A DNA stretch of 23,899 bases from Chlamydomonas sphaeroides (Eukaryota; Chlorophyta; Chlorophyceae; Chlamydomonadales; Chlamydomonadaceae), in assembly GCA_001662425.1 (NCBI GenBank), contig BDDC01001157.1, positions 1 to 23,899 on the forward strand. The letters are read 5' to 3'. How positions within the stretch are numbered: position 1 is the stretch's first letter; every line of letters starts with the position of its first letter. Shown here piece after piece: positions 1 through 9,879 of this stretch. The position numbers and the translations under genes were made by a program. Under the pieces are notes generated by a model. That model ran no database searches. It was not told the origin of the DNA and saw only the letters and a list, made by a program, of their open reading frames with translations.

Positions 1-69
1 GTGGTGGGTGGGGTGGTGCGTGGGGTGATGGGTGGGGTGGTGGGTGGGGTGGTGCGTGGGGTGGTGGGA
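1..69. repeat. GC-rich 12-bp minisatellite at the left edge
   Basis: Five consecutive 12-bp units of the form GTGGTGGGTGGG, with single-base variants (GTGGTGCGTGGG, GTGATGGGTGGG), plus a partial sixth. The array may continue beyond the window. If the minus-strand gene at 1-1320 extends this far, the repeat probably lies in an intron, because a plausible GTGGGT donor sits just before it on the minus strand near position 72. Confidence 0.85.
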
Positions 70-1320
70 CCCACAGGAACGGCCGACCGGGGCAACGAGG
101 TCGTAGGCCCAGGCGGCAGAGCCCCAGTGCTACGGCGGTAGGGCGCCGTGGGCCCTGGGGCGCGCAAGGTAGTCCTGGGGCTGCCGCTGTCGCAGGGCGG
201 GGGGTGGCGCGCTCGATTGCTGCGACACGCGCCGCCCGCCGGAGCCCCCTGCTGTTGCTGCTCGGTCCGCCTCAGGAAGGGGGAGGGGCGAAGGATTCAT
301 CGCACCGCCCGCACGACCCGGGCCGTGCAGTGGGTGCGCATGAGGCAGCGCCACCACCGGGGGGCAAGAGGGAGGCCACCAGGGGAGCGGCTGCGCTCCA
401 GGGGGCCGGAGCCCCTGCCGCGCAGCAGCTGGGCCGCACAGCCCAGCGCGCCAGTGTGCTGCGGCATCTCGTGCCCCCGCCCTCCCAGCCGCCCTCCCAG
501 CCGCCCTCCCAGCCTGCCCCGGCCCGGCCCTCCCCGCGACCGAGCACGCACCACTGCGCCTCGTACTCCATTACGGCGGCTGTGGCAGGGGGGCCGAGGG
601 ACGAGGTCGGGGTCTCAGGCAGAGCAGAGCGGGGGACGTACCGAGGAGGTAGCGAGCTAGAGCGGGGGAAGGCATGGGGTCCGGACTGGGGCGTGCGTGC
701 ATGGGGGGGCGAGGTGGGCCACCGAGGCCCGGTCTAGGAGCAGGGCCAGGAGGACCACCGCGGCGGCCTCCCGAGGTCGTTAGTCCCTGCCGCGCTGCTC
801 CACCTGGCCAACGCACCGTTGGAGGCTTCGCCTAGCACCGAGAGCGGCCGCAGCGGCAGCAGCCGGTCTATGTTGCTGGAAGGAGCAGTGAGGCCGCGGT
901 TGTCCACGACCTGGCGGGGACGTGGGCCCGCGTGGTGGCGGGCGAGGAGGCAGTGTGAAGCAAGGGGGCCGGGGAACGGGTCGGCGGTTTCCGCAGCATA
1001 GCGACTTCACAATTCATTGCGATGCACCCTGGCCTTAAGTAGCACCTGCACGGGGCTGGGTGCCGGAGCTGCATCGTCCTCGGTGGCCTTCCTTGCGGCC
1101 CAGCCAATGCCAAAGCCGCCGCCCAGTCCAGCTAGAAGTACAGCTGCAATGATAAGCACAAACAGCAGCTTGTTCTTGCCGCTGCGCTGGCGACCATGCT
1201 TCTCTTCCTTTCCATCGCTCGCGTACTCCATCGCGACCTGCGTGATGCATACTTGCATTTTTGGTCATCTAGTGTCTGAAACGACGGGTCTTTCGTAGTG
1301 CTTACCTCGCCATCCAACAT
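1..1320 (-). CDS. Unidentified single-pass membrane protein, 5' part of a multi-exon gene, probably partial at the left edge
   Basis: I do not recognise the family. The clear coding part starts at ATG 1320-1318 (exon 1306-1320, MLDGE), continues through a 68-nt intron into exon 1046-1237, then 817-910, then an exon starting at 579; phases 0, 0 and 1 match. A simpler alternative begins at ATG 1258 without the first intron. The N-terminus is basic (KEEKHGRQRSGKNK), followed by a hydrophobic segment of about 23 residues (LLFVLIIAAVLLAGLGGGFG and on), then an Asp/Ala/Pro linker. This predicts a type II signal anchor with a lumenal or extracellular C-terminal part. The next exons read VVDNRGLTAPSSNIDRLLPL, then LSVLGEASN joined to AAVMEYEAQW. 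Downstream exons are unsure: 73-129 (HWGSAAWAYDLVAPVGR) has the right codon bias and could be one. The catalytic or binding domain is not visible, so no function is assigned. Confidence 0.5.
479..517. repeat. 12-bp tandem repeat (CCGCCCTCCCAG)
   Basis: Three near-identical copies of CCGCCCTCCCAG on the plus strand. They lie just downstream of the last recognisable exon start of the minus-strand membrane-protein gene, so they probably fall in one of its introns. Confidence 0.75.
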
Positions 1321-2132
1321 GTCGACTCCCGCCCGCGAAGGCACGCACAACGCCTAACGCATTATATTGGTTTCTAGCATATGCAGGTCACTACTTGTGT
1401 ATAAATGAAAGCACAGGGGTATCGGTGACACATTTTGTCACCAGGGGGTACGTGAATCACGGCCCGCACGCATGAGACTGACGTCGGCACCTCCCGATGA
1501 CGCAGCACGGGATGCTCATCTCCTCAAACCAGCACACGACGTTCTGAATTGCCCTTACAGCGGCCTTGGTCATTCGTGCATACGTGAGCTTGCAGGCCCG
1601 GGCGCATCGCGCCCCTCCTCTGAACCAAGGCCGTGACCAGCTCCTCTGATCATGTCGACACACGCCTTCCGCCACACGTGTCCCTTTCACAGCTCAGAGC
1701 CAACTCGGGGGTCGTAGCGCTCCGCAGCGCTCCGCCCCCGCCCCTCAGCTCCCGCCACCAACCCACGCCTCGTCCTCCAACGCCAGACTGTAAACGCAGT
1801 CATCACGGCACCCAAGGAACACAGCCCCCGCCCCGGACTCGGCCTCGACCTCCTTCCTCCCTGCCACAGCCCCCGCTCCGGCTTCCCCCGCCCCGGGACC
1901 CATTGCAAGGCGGGGTCCGCCCACGCGCCCTGCCAGGCCCCCGGCGGCGGCCTGGGGTGCTGCAGCAGGCACCACCACGGGTGATGAGAAGAGCCCCCCT
2001 GCGGCGCGCAGCGCGTGGGCAGTGTGGGGCAAGTGGTCATGAGAGGTTCGGCGCCGCAGGTAGGCGTGCTCTTCTGGCAGGCGGAAGATGAGAAGAAGGC
2101 ATCCGGGAAATGCCCACACCAGGCCCTGTATC
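1321..2132. other. Intergenic: 3' UTR of the AASDH-like gene and promoter of the membrane-protein gene
   Basis: About 810 bp between the AASDH-like stop (2133) and the first ATG of the next minus-strand gene. No reading frame here has convincing protein character. The half next to 2133 is very GC-rich; the part at about 1330-1560 is AT-richer. On the minus strand an AT-rich stretch at about 1362-1405 (ATTTATAC, CCAATATAATG) lies 45-85 bp upstream of the ATG at 1320 and is the best core-promoter candidate. Confidence 0.6.
1555..1559 (-). terminator. TGTAA poly(A) signal for the AASDH-like gene
   Basis: TGTAA on the minus strand (TTACA on the plus strand), 574 nt downstream of the AASDH-like stop codon. 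TGTAA is the usual poly(A) signal of Chlamydomonadales, and 3' UTRs of several hundred nt are normal there. I see no other copy on this strand between the stop and the next gene. Confidence 0.6.
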
Positions 2133-5100
2133 TTATGTTGAATCTGTCTGTACGTCGACGATGCAACTCGGTAGACCTTTATTGAGTCTATGGACCAGGG
2201 TACGACGGCTGGCCCCGCACCCACCTGGCAGGCGACCACCCGCCACCACCTCGGCTGTCGCGGCAGCGACGCCTCGCGAGGCTCCACCCCGGCCGCTGCG
2301 CCCCTCACCGCCCTCGCCGCCGCTGCCATCGCTGCTGCCCAGCTGCAAGCTGTCAGCGGCCAGCGGAGGCCGCACCAGAAACACGTCGCCGGCGGCTGAG
2401 CACACCAACACACCCGGCGCCGCAGGCAGACCCGGCGGCTGCGTCAGCGGCGCCGGCGCCGCCGAGATCGGTTCGCAGCCCAGGTCCGCGATCCAGGCTG
2501 TCGTACCGGTGTGCGGATCCAGGCCGTACAGCAGTCCGGCGTGGGTTGCGGCTATGATGACGCCGGCGGCAGCGCCGCTGCCGCCGCAGCCGACTGCTGG
2601 CGGCTGCGGCGGCGGCAGGAGGGCGAGGTCCGCGAACAGGTTGCCGGACAGGCGCGCCGTCCACAGCGGCGCTTGGGCCTGCATTGTCCCGGTCGGGGCG
2701 GCAGGGCACACGGTTGACCAGGCCACGGCACACGGGCTGGTTGGGTGGGGTGGGGGTCCGGCTCTCGGCCACCCTCATGTGGCTCGCAGCCGCCCTCTTG
2801 CGGCGGCAGTGCGGTGCCGCCTCACCCCTTGTCCGCAGTCCGCGCCGCCGTCCCGACCCTACCTGAGCCAACTCCTGCGCGCCCCCGCCCACCTCCTGCC
2901 CGGCGCCTTGCGCCGCTGCGTTGTCGTGATCGCCACCAAACGGCGAAGTCTGCAGCGGTAGCGCCTGTCCGGCGGGTAGGGCAGGTTGCAGCAGTGGCCG
3001 GCTGATTAGTCAGACGGCCAGTGGCGCCCCGTCATCATGATCGGCCAACGGGGTGCCAAGGTAGGGGCAAGCGGTCAGGCGGCCTCACATAGCTGCCCTG
3101 CCCCCAGGGCCGCTGTCCCCAACCCCAGGCCGCACCGGCGCAGACCCTCGAAAGATATCAAGGTGACTTGTGATAGCACAAGCTTCCGACAACGTCCGGC
3201 AACCCAACCGGCCGCACCTGCACCGAGCCGTCCACAAAGCCCACCACCACCACCACAGCCGCCGCCGCCGCCGACGTGGACGTAACCATCGCTACCTCAT
3301 CTGCGCCGCCGCCGCCACCAACACCAGCGGGCTCAGCCAGGCCCTGGCCTCCGGAGGCGCCTGTTGGCCGGCCGCCGCTGCTGCCAGGCTGCGGGCCCAG
3401 CACAAGCGGAGCGCTGAAGGCGGGCGCGGGGCCGCGCAGGCACCACAGCGGCCGCAGCCGCAGCCCGCCGCCTACTGCCGGCGACCCCAGGACCTGAGCA
3501 GGGATGGGAGGGCATGTCGGGTGTTGTGGAGGAGGCTGCGACGGGCCGGATCGGACACGTGCCGTACTCATTTCGTCGTACACGTGGTACCGTACCGTAC
3601 CGTACCTGCAGGGCCGTGACGCTACCGTCCAGTGTTGCCACCAGCGCCAGCCGCTGCCCCGGGCCGCCAGCGCCGCCGGGGTGGCGGGGAGCGGACATTG
3701 GTGGCAGGCTGGCGAAGGCGACGGGGGTGGAGCAGGGCGCTGGCAGCGGCAGCCTGCACACGCGGGCGGAGGCGGGGTTGGGCGCCTGGAGCGCCACTGC
3801 CACTGCCCACCACGACCACCAGCCCGCCTAGCTCCAACCCGGGCGGCCTCACTTCCTGGGCTGTGCGGCGCCGCCCACCCGCTTTGCGCCGCCGGCCGCA
3901 CCTGGCGAGCTCGATGCACGGCGGCGCCGCCACCACCAGCGCCCGGCCGTGGCCCGCCAGCCACACCGCCCCCAACCAGGGGTCCACGGAGGGGGGCGCC
4001 TTGGGCTGCCCCGCGCCCTCCAGCGGAGGCCCCGCCAGGGCCCCCGTCGCGAGGGCCAGGCAGTACAGCAGCCCGTCGCCGCACGCCACGACGACGTACG
4101 GCGTACGATAAAAGGCGGTTGAGCTGTCTGTTGGAGCGCCGTACGGGTCGCCGGCGCGCGGGCGGGGCGGCGCAGGCGGCGGCTGGGGGCCCAGGGCGAC
4201 CGCCATGCCGGCCTCTGCCCGTGACGGCAGCTGCACGTGCCAGTACGGCAGCCCGGTGGCAGCGTCCAGGCAGGCCACGTCGCCGTCGTGCGAGGCCGCC
4301 AGCAGCAGCCGCAGCCGGCGGTGGCCGTCGCCGCCGCCGCAGCCAGCAGCGCCGCGATCACAGGCAGCTTCAACGGCCGCGGCGGGAGGGCCGCCGTCCT
4401 CGTGTACAGCAGGGTGTACGGCAGGGTGTACGGCAGCGCCGAAGTCGAGGTCCACGAGCAGTACGGGAGCGTCTACGCAGCGGCCGAGCGGGTAGCGCCA
4501 GCGGCCTGCGAGCCGCAGCCGCGGCGGCGGCGCAGTCTGGGGGCCCGGACAGGAGCCCAGCTGCCTCTTCGCCCCGCTGCCGCCGCCCCCAACCCCGACC
4601 TCGCCACCGGCACTCCAGGCTACGCCGCAGCTGGCGCCTCCGCCGGTGCGCCAAGCCAGGCGCCGGCAGCCGCGGACGGCGGCCGCCAGCAGCAGCTGCC
4701 GCGAGGCCGCGGGTGACGGCGGCGCCGCCGTGTCAGCTCCGGCGGCGGCCAGCGGCGGGGTTGCGACGGCGGCCCGGGCGCCCGGCACCAGCGGCGCCGT
4801 CAGCGAGGGCCGCAGGTTTGCATCCAGCCGTCGACGCTTGGACGGCGCGGCCTCGGCGCCGCCTTGACCCTCCGCCGCCTCCACCGCCATTGGTTCGCCG
4901 CCGCGGCCGTCGCCGCTGGCGGCGTCGTCGGCGGTGGCGCCGCTGCGCACCGCCGCCGCCAGCTTGCGGGGTGTGGGGAAGGCCAGCACGAGCCGCACGT
5001 CGATGCCCAGGCGGTCCGCGATCTGCGTGCCAGCGCCACAGGAGCCAGGTGCTGAGACATTGTGGCCCCAAGCAAGCCCAGCGGCCGGCCTGCACCTTCC

Positions 5101-8100
5101 CCGCCTTGCCTTGCGCCGGTTCCCCAGACGCAAACGCGTCCAGCCCATCGGCTCCCGCATCTCACATCCCACTGATGGCCTCAACCTCCCGCCAAAGCGC
5201 ACAAACACACGCAGCGCCCTCCCCCCCATCCCACCTGACCCGCCACGCCCCCACCTGCACCGCGTCAAGGGACGTGGCCCCAGCCACAAAGAGGTCGCTG
5301 GTGGCCTCCAGCCCGACCGCCAGCCCCGGGCCCAGCACCACCGCCACCGCACGCACCACCGCGCCCTCCGTCAGGGCCGGGGGCCCGGGCCCCGATCTGG
5401 ACCCGCTCGCCCCGGCCTGCCCAGCACCAGACCCATGTTGGGGCCCGGGTACACGGCTTCCGCGCTGTGCCGCGGATGAGCCGGAGGCAGCGCCGCCCGC
5501 CGCACCAGGAAGCGGACCGGGCGCAGGGCCCATCTGCGATGAAGCAGCACCCGGCCGCCGTGGCCCTGTGCCAGGGCCTGAGCTCACGCCCGGGCCTGCT
5601 CCCGGTGCGACACTGGGGGGCTCGGGATGGTCCCATGCCCGCGACGGCGGCCGTGGCGGCGGCGGCGGCGGCGGCGGCGGCAGGCGGCGGCGCAGCAGCT
5701 TGCCGGCGGGGTTGCGCGGCAGCGGCGGCGGCAGCGCGAACAGCGCGAGCCGCAGGCCGCCGCGCAGCGGCAGCCGTGCCGCCGCCCACTCGGCCAGCGC
5801 CGACGCCATGCCTGCAGGCAGCGGCCGCGGCGCCGCCGTCTGTGTGTCCTCACGCCGCTGTGCCGGTCCCGGCTCCGGCCTCCGTAGGTCCCCGTCCGGC
5901 TGCCCTGCCTCGGGCCCTGGCTGCGGCCACTGACGAGCCTGTTGCTCGTCTCGGAGAACCACATAGGCCGTCAAGGCGGCGGGCCCCGCGGTCTGGGCTG
6001 GCGCCGGCGGCAGCGGCCCCGCGGCAGCGGCCGGCGGCGGCGAGCGCTGGGGATGGAGGGGTGGCGCCGCCAGCTGCGGCAGCGGCAGCGGCAGCGGCAG
6101 CGGCAGCGGCAGCGGCAGCGGCAGCGGCACGCCCGCCTCCACCACGGCGGGGTGCGAGGCTAGCGCCGCCTCCAGCTCCGCCACGTCCAGCCGCACCCCG
6201 GCCACCTGGAGGAGGGGCACGGCTAGGTTTGCGCCTCTACAATGAAAACCATCAAATTACCAAAGGTGGAGCTATGTAAATCCGCGCACACCCATTCGAA
6301 GCATGGTCCTGGATGCTGCACCCTGCCCACTGCCCACACGACCAGACCCGTGGTCTGGTGCGCCCTGCCCCGCCCCACAATTATCTGGCCTCCAGCACAT
6401 TCCGCCCTTTCCTCTGCGCCTCTCCCCCCCGCCCCACCTTGACCTGGCCGTCCACGCGGCCGCGCAGGTGCAGGCAGCCTGGGCCGTGGGGCGTGAGCGG
6501 AACGCTTGGCCATCGGCGGCCGACTCCCACCACCCAACCACACATGCGCACGCATCCGCGGTCGCGCCCCGCGTCACAGCCTGCCCACCTGTGCCCGGCT
6601 CCAGCCAGCCCAGGTCGCCCGTCCGAAAGAACACAGCCCCGCCTGCTGGCTCCAGCAGCTGGCGCTCTGCCCCAGGCGCGGCCGCTGCCTGCCCGGGTGC
6701 CGCGAGCACCAAGCGCACGAAGCGGCTCGCCTGAGCCTCGGCCGCAGCTCGTGCGGCTGCCTGCAGCGCCGCCACGTCGTTGCCGGGCTGGCCGGCGCTG
6801 AACGGGGCACTGGCCGCTGCCGCCGCCGCTGCTGCTCGTCCGCAGCGCGGGGTGTGGTAGCCGCCGGACAGGCAGGCGCCGGCCACCCACACCTCACCCA
6901 GCTGGCCGGGCGGAAGCGGCGCCAGCCGCAACACGCCCGCGGATCCCGCCTCGCCAGGGCCGTCGGCAGGGCCATCGGCAGGGCCGTCTCCGCCATCGCC
7001 CTCCAGCGGCGCTATGACGACCCGTGTGTCGCCCAGCGGCCAGCCAGCCGGCACCCACACGCCCCCGCCGGCAGCGGCGACAGCGTCATCATGGCCGCCG
7101 CCATCGCCGTATCGCGTCCCGGGCTGCTGGTCGGGCTGCCGCTGCCGCCGCCGCCGCCCCCAGCCAGGGCCCACCTCGTACCAGGTGCAGTCGGCCGTGA
7201 CCTCCGTGCTGCCTGCGGCGCGGCGTACGGCCACACACGACGGACCTGCCTGACGGCCGACCACGGGCTGGACCCCCTCTCCCCTAGCAGGCCAGGCCGG
7301 GTGCGGGTTGCGCAGGCCGCTCAATCATGCAAGCCGAGCACGGCAGCACGACAGGGATGTACGGCAGCTGCGTGAGCGCACTGCAGCGCCTCCACCACCC
7401 AACCCGGCCAGCCCGCCCAAACGCGCAACGCCTCCACGTGCTCCGCGGGCGCCCTACCATACAGGTTAAGCAGGGCGGCCTCCGACGGCAGCGCCGCCGC
7501 CAGCGCCGCCGCCACCTCCACCGCCAGCGGCTCCCCGCTGCTGACCACGAGCCGCAGCGCCAGCGGCGCCGCCGCCCCAGCCCCGGCCTCGCGTGCCTGC
7601 GCCTCCGCCGCGCCCGCGGCGCCGGCCGCCAAGGCGGCGTGTGCCGCGAGTGGAGGCGTGAGGTGCCTCAGCACCGTGGGCACCGTCACCTGGGGCCCCG
7701 AGGGGGCACATGACAGGTGCCGTCAGCTTGGGCCGAGGGGGCAGAGGGCAGGTACCATCACCTGGGGCTTGCGGCCATCACCGGGCAGGCAGGGAGCCGA
7801 CAGGGGCGGCGAGGGACCCGTAGCCCTTGCGCCCCGCCAGGCTACCATGCCATCCGCCAGCAACGCCGGCGCCCAGGCCCGTGTGCCGCGGACCTCTGCA
7901 TGCAAGCCACCAGAGGTGGCTGCCGCGACCCCGCCCCCATACGCGGTGTGGCCCACCCGCATGCCCCCGGCCCCGGGGCAGCGCTCACCAGGTGCGTCAC
8001 ACGCCGTGCCGCTAGCCGGCCCACGAACCAGTCCGGCCGCAGAGCCCACCCGGGCGGAGGGACGTACAGCCCGCACGGGCCCCTGGCCGATGCAGCCTCA

Positions 8101-9644
8101 GCCGCCGCCGGTGTCGAGCCCTCGGCGGCGCCGATAGGGCCTGATGCCGCCGCCGGCGCCGCTGCAGCCAGCGGCGGCGCCAGCAGCTGCCAGAGGTGGT
8201 CTACGAAGCTGATGGAGGTGGAGAAGGCAACCACGCTGCCGCCGCCGCCGCCGCCGGGGCTGCCCGCTTCGCTGCCGCCATCTTCGTCCGGCGGTGGCAG
8301 CGGCGGCCGCAAGGATGCTGGCGGCGGCAAGGCTGCTGGCGGCGCCGCCAGGGGGTACCGAGCCTGCATGGCCGACAACCGGGCCAGCCAGGACGACTCG
8401 AGCATCCGTACGCCCAGCGGGCTGCCCGTACTCCCCGACGTGTACAGCACCGAAAAGTACGGCAGGTACGGCAAATCGGCCACGGGCGCCACATCGCGGC
8501 ACTGCAGCACCGCCCCGCCGCCACTGGGCACTGGCGCCGACGGCACCAGCAGCGGCACCACATGAAGGCGCGAGCCGCCGCCACCGCCGCCGCCGCCTTC
8601 GCCTTCGACACCCGACCGAGTCCCCGGCTGCAAGAGTGGCTGTAGGCGGGCGGCCAGCGGCGGGGTGGCCAGGGCCAGGTCGGGGGCCGAGGACCTCAGC
8701 ACCAGCTCCAGCCGCGCATCGGGCCAGGAGGGGTCCAGCGGCAGGAAGGCGGCGCTGCGGGGCCGGGGCAGGGCTCGGGAGTGGGGCGAACGGCCAGCAA
8801 GTAGCAGGTCGGCGCTGCGGCGCCATCGACGGTGTAGTGCCAGCCGCAGGGAGTGCTAGCGGCAGAGAGTGCCACCATGATAGTAGAAGGGCACGTAGGC
8901 AGAGGTCCGCTGGCCTGCCTGCGCCGGCCCTCGCATGCCCCCGGCCCCCCCACATGAGGTGGCTCCCGCCGCGCTGCGCTCACCCCGCCGCCAGCACCGC
9001 CAGCGCCATCCGGATGTAGTCGGATGAGGGCGGACACAGCAGCGCCACCAGCGGGGGGTCGGAAGGGACGGAGGGACCAGGGCCTGGCGCTGGCGCGGGC
9101 TGCTCGTCCTCCGGGGATAGCACCCCCGGGCCGGCGGGGCCGTCATGGTGGCCGCTGGGGGCGCCTCCGGCATCTTCCCGGTCTCGCGCCAGCTGCTGCT
9201 TTTGCGCTGTGCTCTCGCGGTGTGCTTCATGGTCAGTCCCGTCGGCTTCGCTCAGCCAGGCCAGGAGCGTGTCCCGGAGCTGCAGCACCTGCGAGCCGCT
9301 AGCGAGCGGGCCAGGCAGCGGCAACAGCGGGCGAGTGCGTCGGCGGCGGGCGCGGCGCTTGCGCAGCACAACACGCAGCGCTGCAAGCATAGACTGCGAG
9401 CTGCAGCCCGGCCGTACATCAGGGGAGCTGGTCTAAGCAGCGGCCTGGGCAGGGCGCCCTGACGGGCAGTGGCGAGCGGAGTGCCGCCCGTACGCACCTG
9501 CGGCAGCAGCTCGCGCCAGGTGAGCTCCAGCGGCTCGCCACCCGCCGACTCGTCGACGATGGTCGCCACGGAAGCAGCGGGGGACAGCAAAGACGGCAGC
9601 GTGAGCTCCCACAGGCGCGAGCGCCATCGCGGGGAAGGTGGCAT
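2133..9644 (-). CDS. AASDH: Beta-alanine-activating enzyme, AASDH/ACSF4 type (adenylation domain, carrier domain, PQQ-like propeller)
   Basis: The family activates an amino acid (beta-alanine in known members) with ATP and loads it on its own phosphopantetheine carrier; the propeller's role is unsettled. Exons: 9498-9644, 8984-9288, 7989-8754, 7458-7689, 6589-7212, 6438-6478, 5255-6205, 3879-5022, 3606-3802, 3218-3493, 2863-2964, 2133-2678; all phases agree, giving about 1776 residues, well above the roughly 1100 of the human enzyme. Adenylation motifs in order: AAFLPLDPSWPDARL (152-166), LYTSGSTGSPLGV (254-266), SFVDH (Asp about 335), LYGSTE split by an intron (to 487), FFRTGDLGW (678-686), GRVDGQVK (698-705) joined to VAGVRLDVAELE, NPAGK (Lys about 874). 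Carrier: DLFVAGATSLDAVQ, attachment Ser about 1017. Propeller blades (for example ASHDGDVACLDAATG, ATLDGSVTALQ) fill the C-terminal part. The usual Lys of the P-loop (GxPKGV) is Leu. Ala/Pro/Gly insertions and an SKRRRLD cluster lie between domains. The start is the first ATG in frame. The small 3803-3878 intron and exon 11's acceptor are least certain. Confidence 0.9.
3586..3606. repeat. Pentamer repeat (CGTAC) at a splice donor
   Basis: Four copies of a GTACC/CGTAC pentamer. On the minus strand they form the first bases of the intron after the exon ending DGSVTALQ, so three or more GTACGG-like sequences follow the exon end in series. The first, directly after CAG, is the in-frame donor. Confidence 0.7.
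6076..6128. repeat. Hexanucleotide repeat GGCAGC, translated as (Leu-Pro)n
   Basis: Nearly nine copies of a 6-bp unit within exon 7 of the AASDH-like gene. On the coding strand it reads as eight Pro-Leu pairs, directly after HPAVVEAGV, in the small C-terminal subdomain of the adenylation domain. The in-frame 6-bp unit means length changes would not shift the frame. Confidence 0.9.
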
Positions 9645-9879
9645 CGCGTCGCGCGTGTGCCTCGGTCATGTGCGGTAACGTTGTAATCATGCCGTGTTCG
9701 GAGAAGCTACGATGTACTCTGATCCGGAGGGGCGGTACACATAGGAAGGCCGGTGCGATGGCGACAGCCGTGCAACACCGGGTGTGTCCATCGCGTTAGT
9801 CGTGCACACTGAACAAACCCCTGCACGCTTCCGCCACATACACACACAAGTCGCGCCAGCGCAGCGCGCCAGCGACGCG
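9645..9879. promoter_or_regulatory. Shared head-to-head promoter region of the AASDH-like and OMS1-like genes
   Basis: The two start codons point away from each other and are only 235 bp apart, so both promoters and both 5' UTRs must fit here unless there are distant non-coding exons. No clear TATA box is seen on either strand. On the minus strand two ATGs (9690 and 9669, same frame) lie ahead of the AASDH-like ATG at 9644 in another frame. If they are in the mRNA they open an upstream frame that overlaps the true start and ends near 9433 in unspliced sequence. Confidence 0.6.

Noticed and set aside
1..69. Telomere-like or structural repeat at the window edge
   Set aside because: The 12-bp GTGGTGGGTGGG unit is not the green-algal telomere repeat (TTTTAGGG type), and similar GC-rich minisatellites occur in introns elsewhere in the window.
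1633..2413. Open frames on both strands between the membrane-protein gene and the AASDH-like gene
   Set aside because: They are Pro/Arg/Ser-rich, have no recognisable motifs or suitable splice context, and lie in the expected 3' UTR and the last exon of the AASDH-like gene in wrong frames.
3504..5933. An 809-codon open frame on the plus strand within the AASDH-like gene
   Set aside because: Its product is Arg/Pro/Ala-rich without motifs, and it crosses introns and exons of the minus-strand gene, whose adenylation, carrier and propeller motifs are clear.
9433..9690. Start of the AASDH-like protein at the upstream ATG 9690
   Set aside because: This frame does not lead into the conserved adenylation sequence; only the frame starting at 9644 gives VATIVDESAGG and LTWRELLPQ, followed by a phase-0 splice to VLQLRDTLLAWL. 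The upstream ATGs are kept only as a possible regulatory frame.
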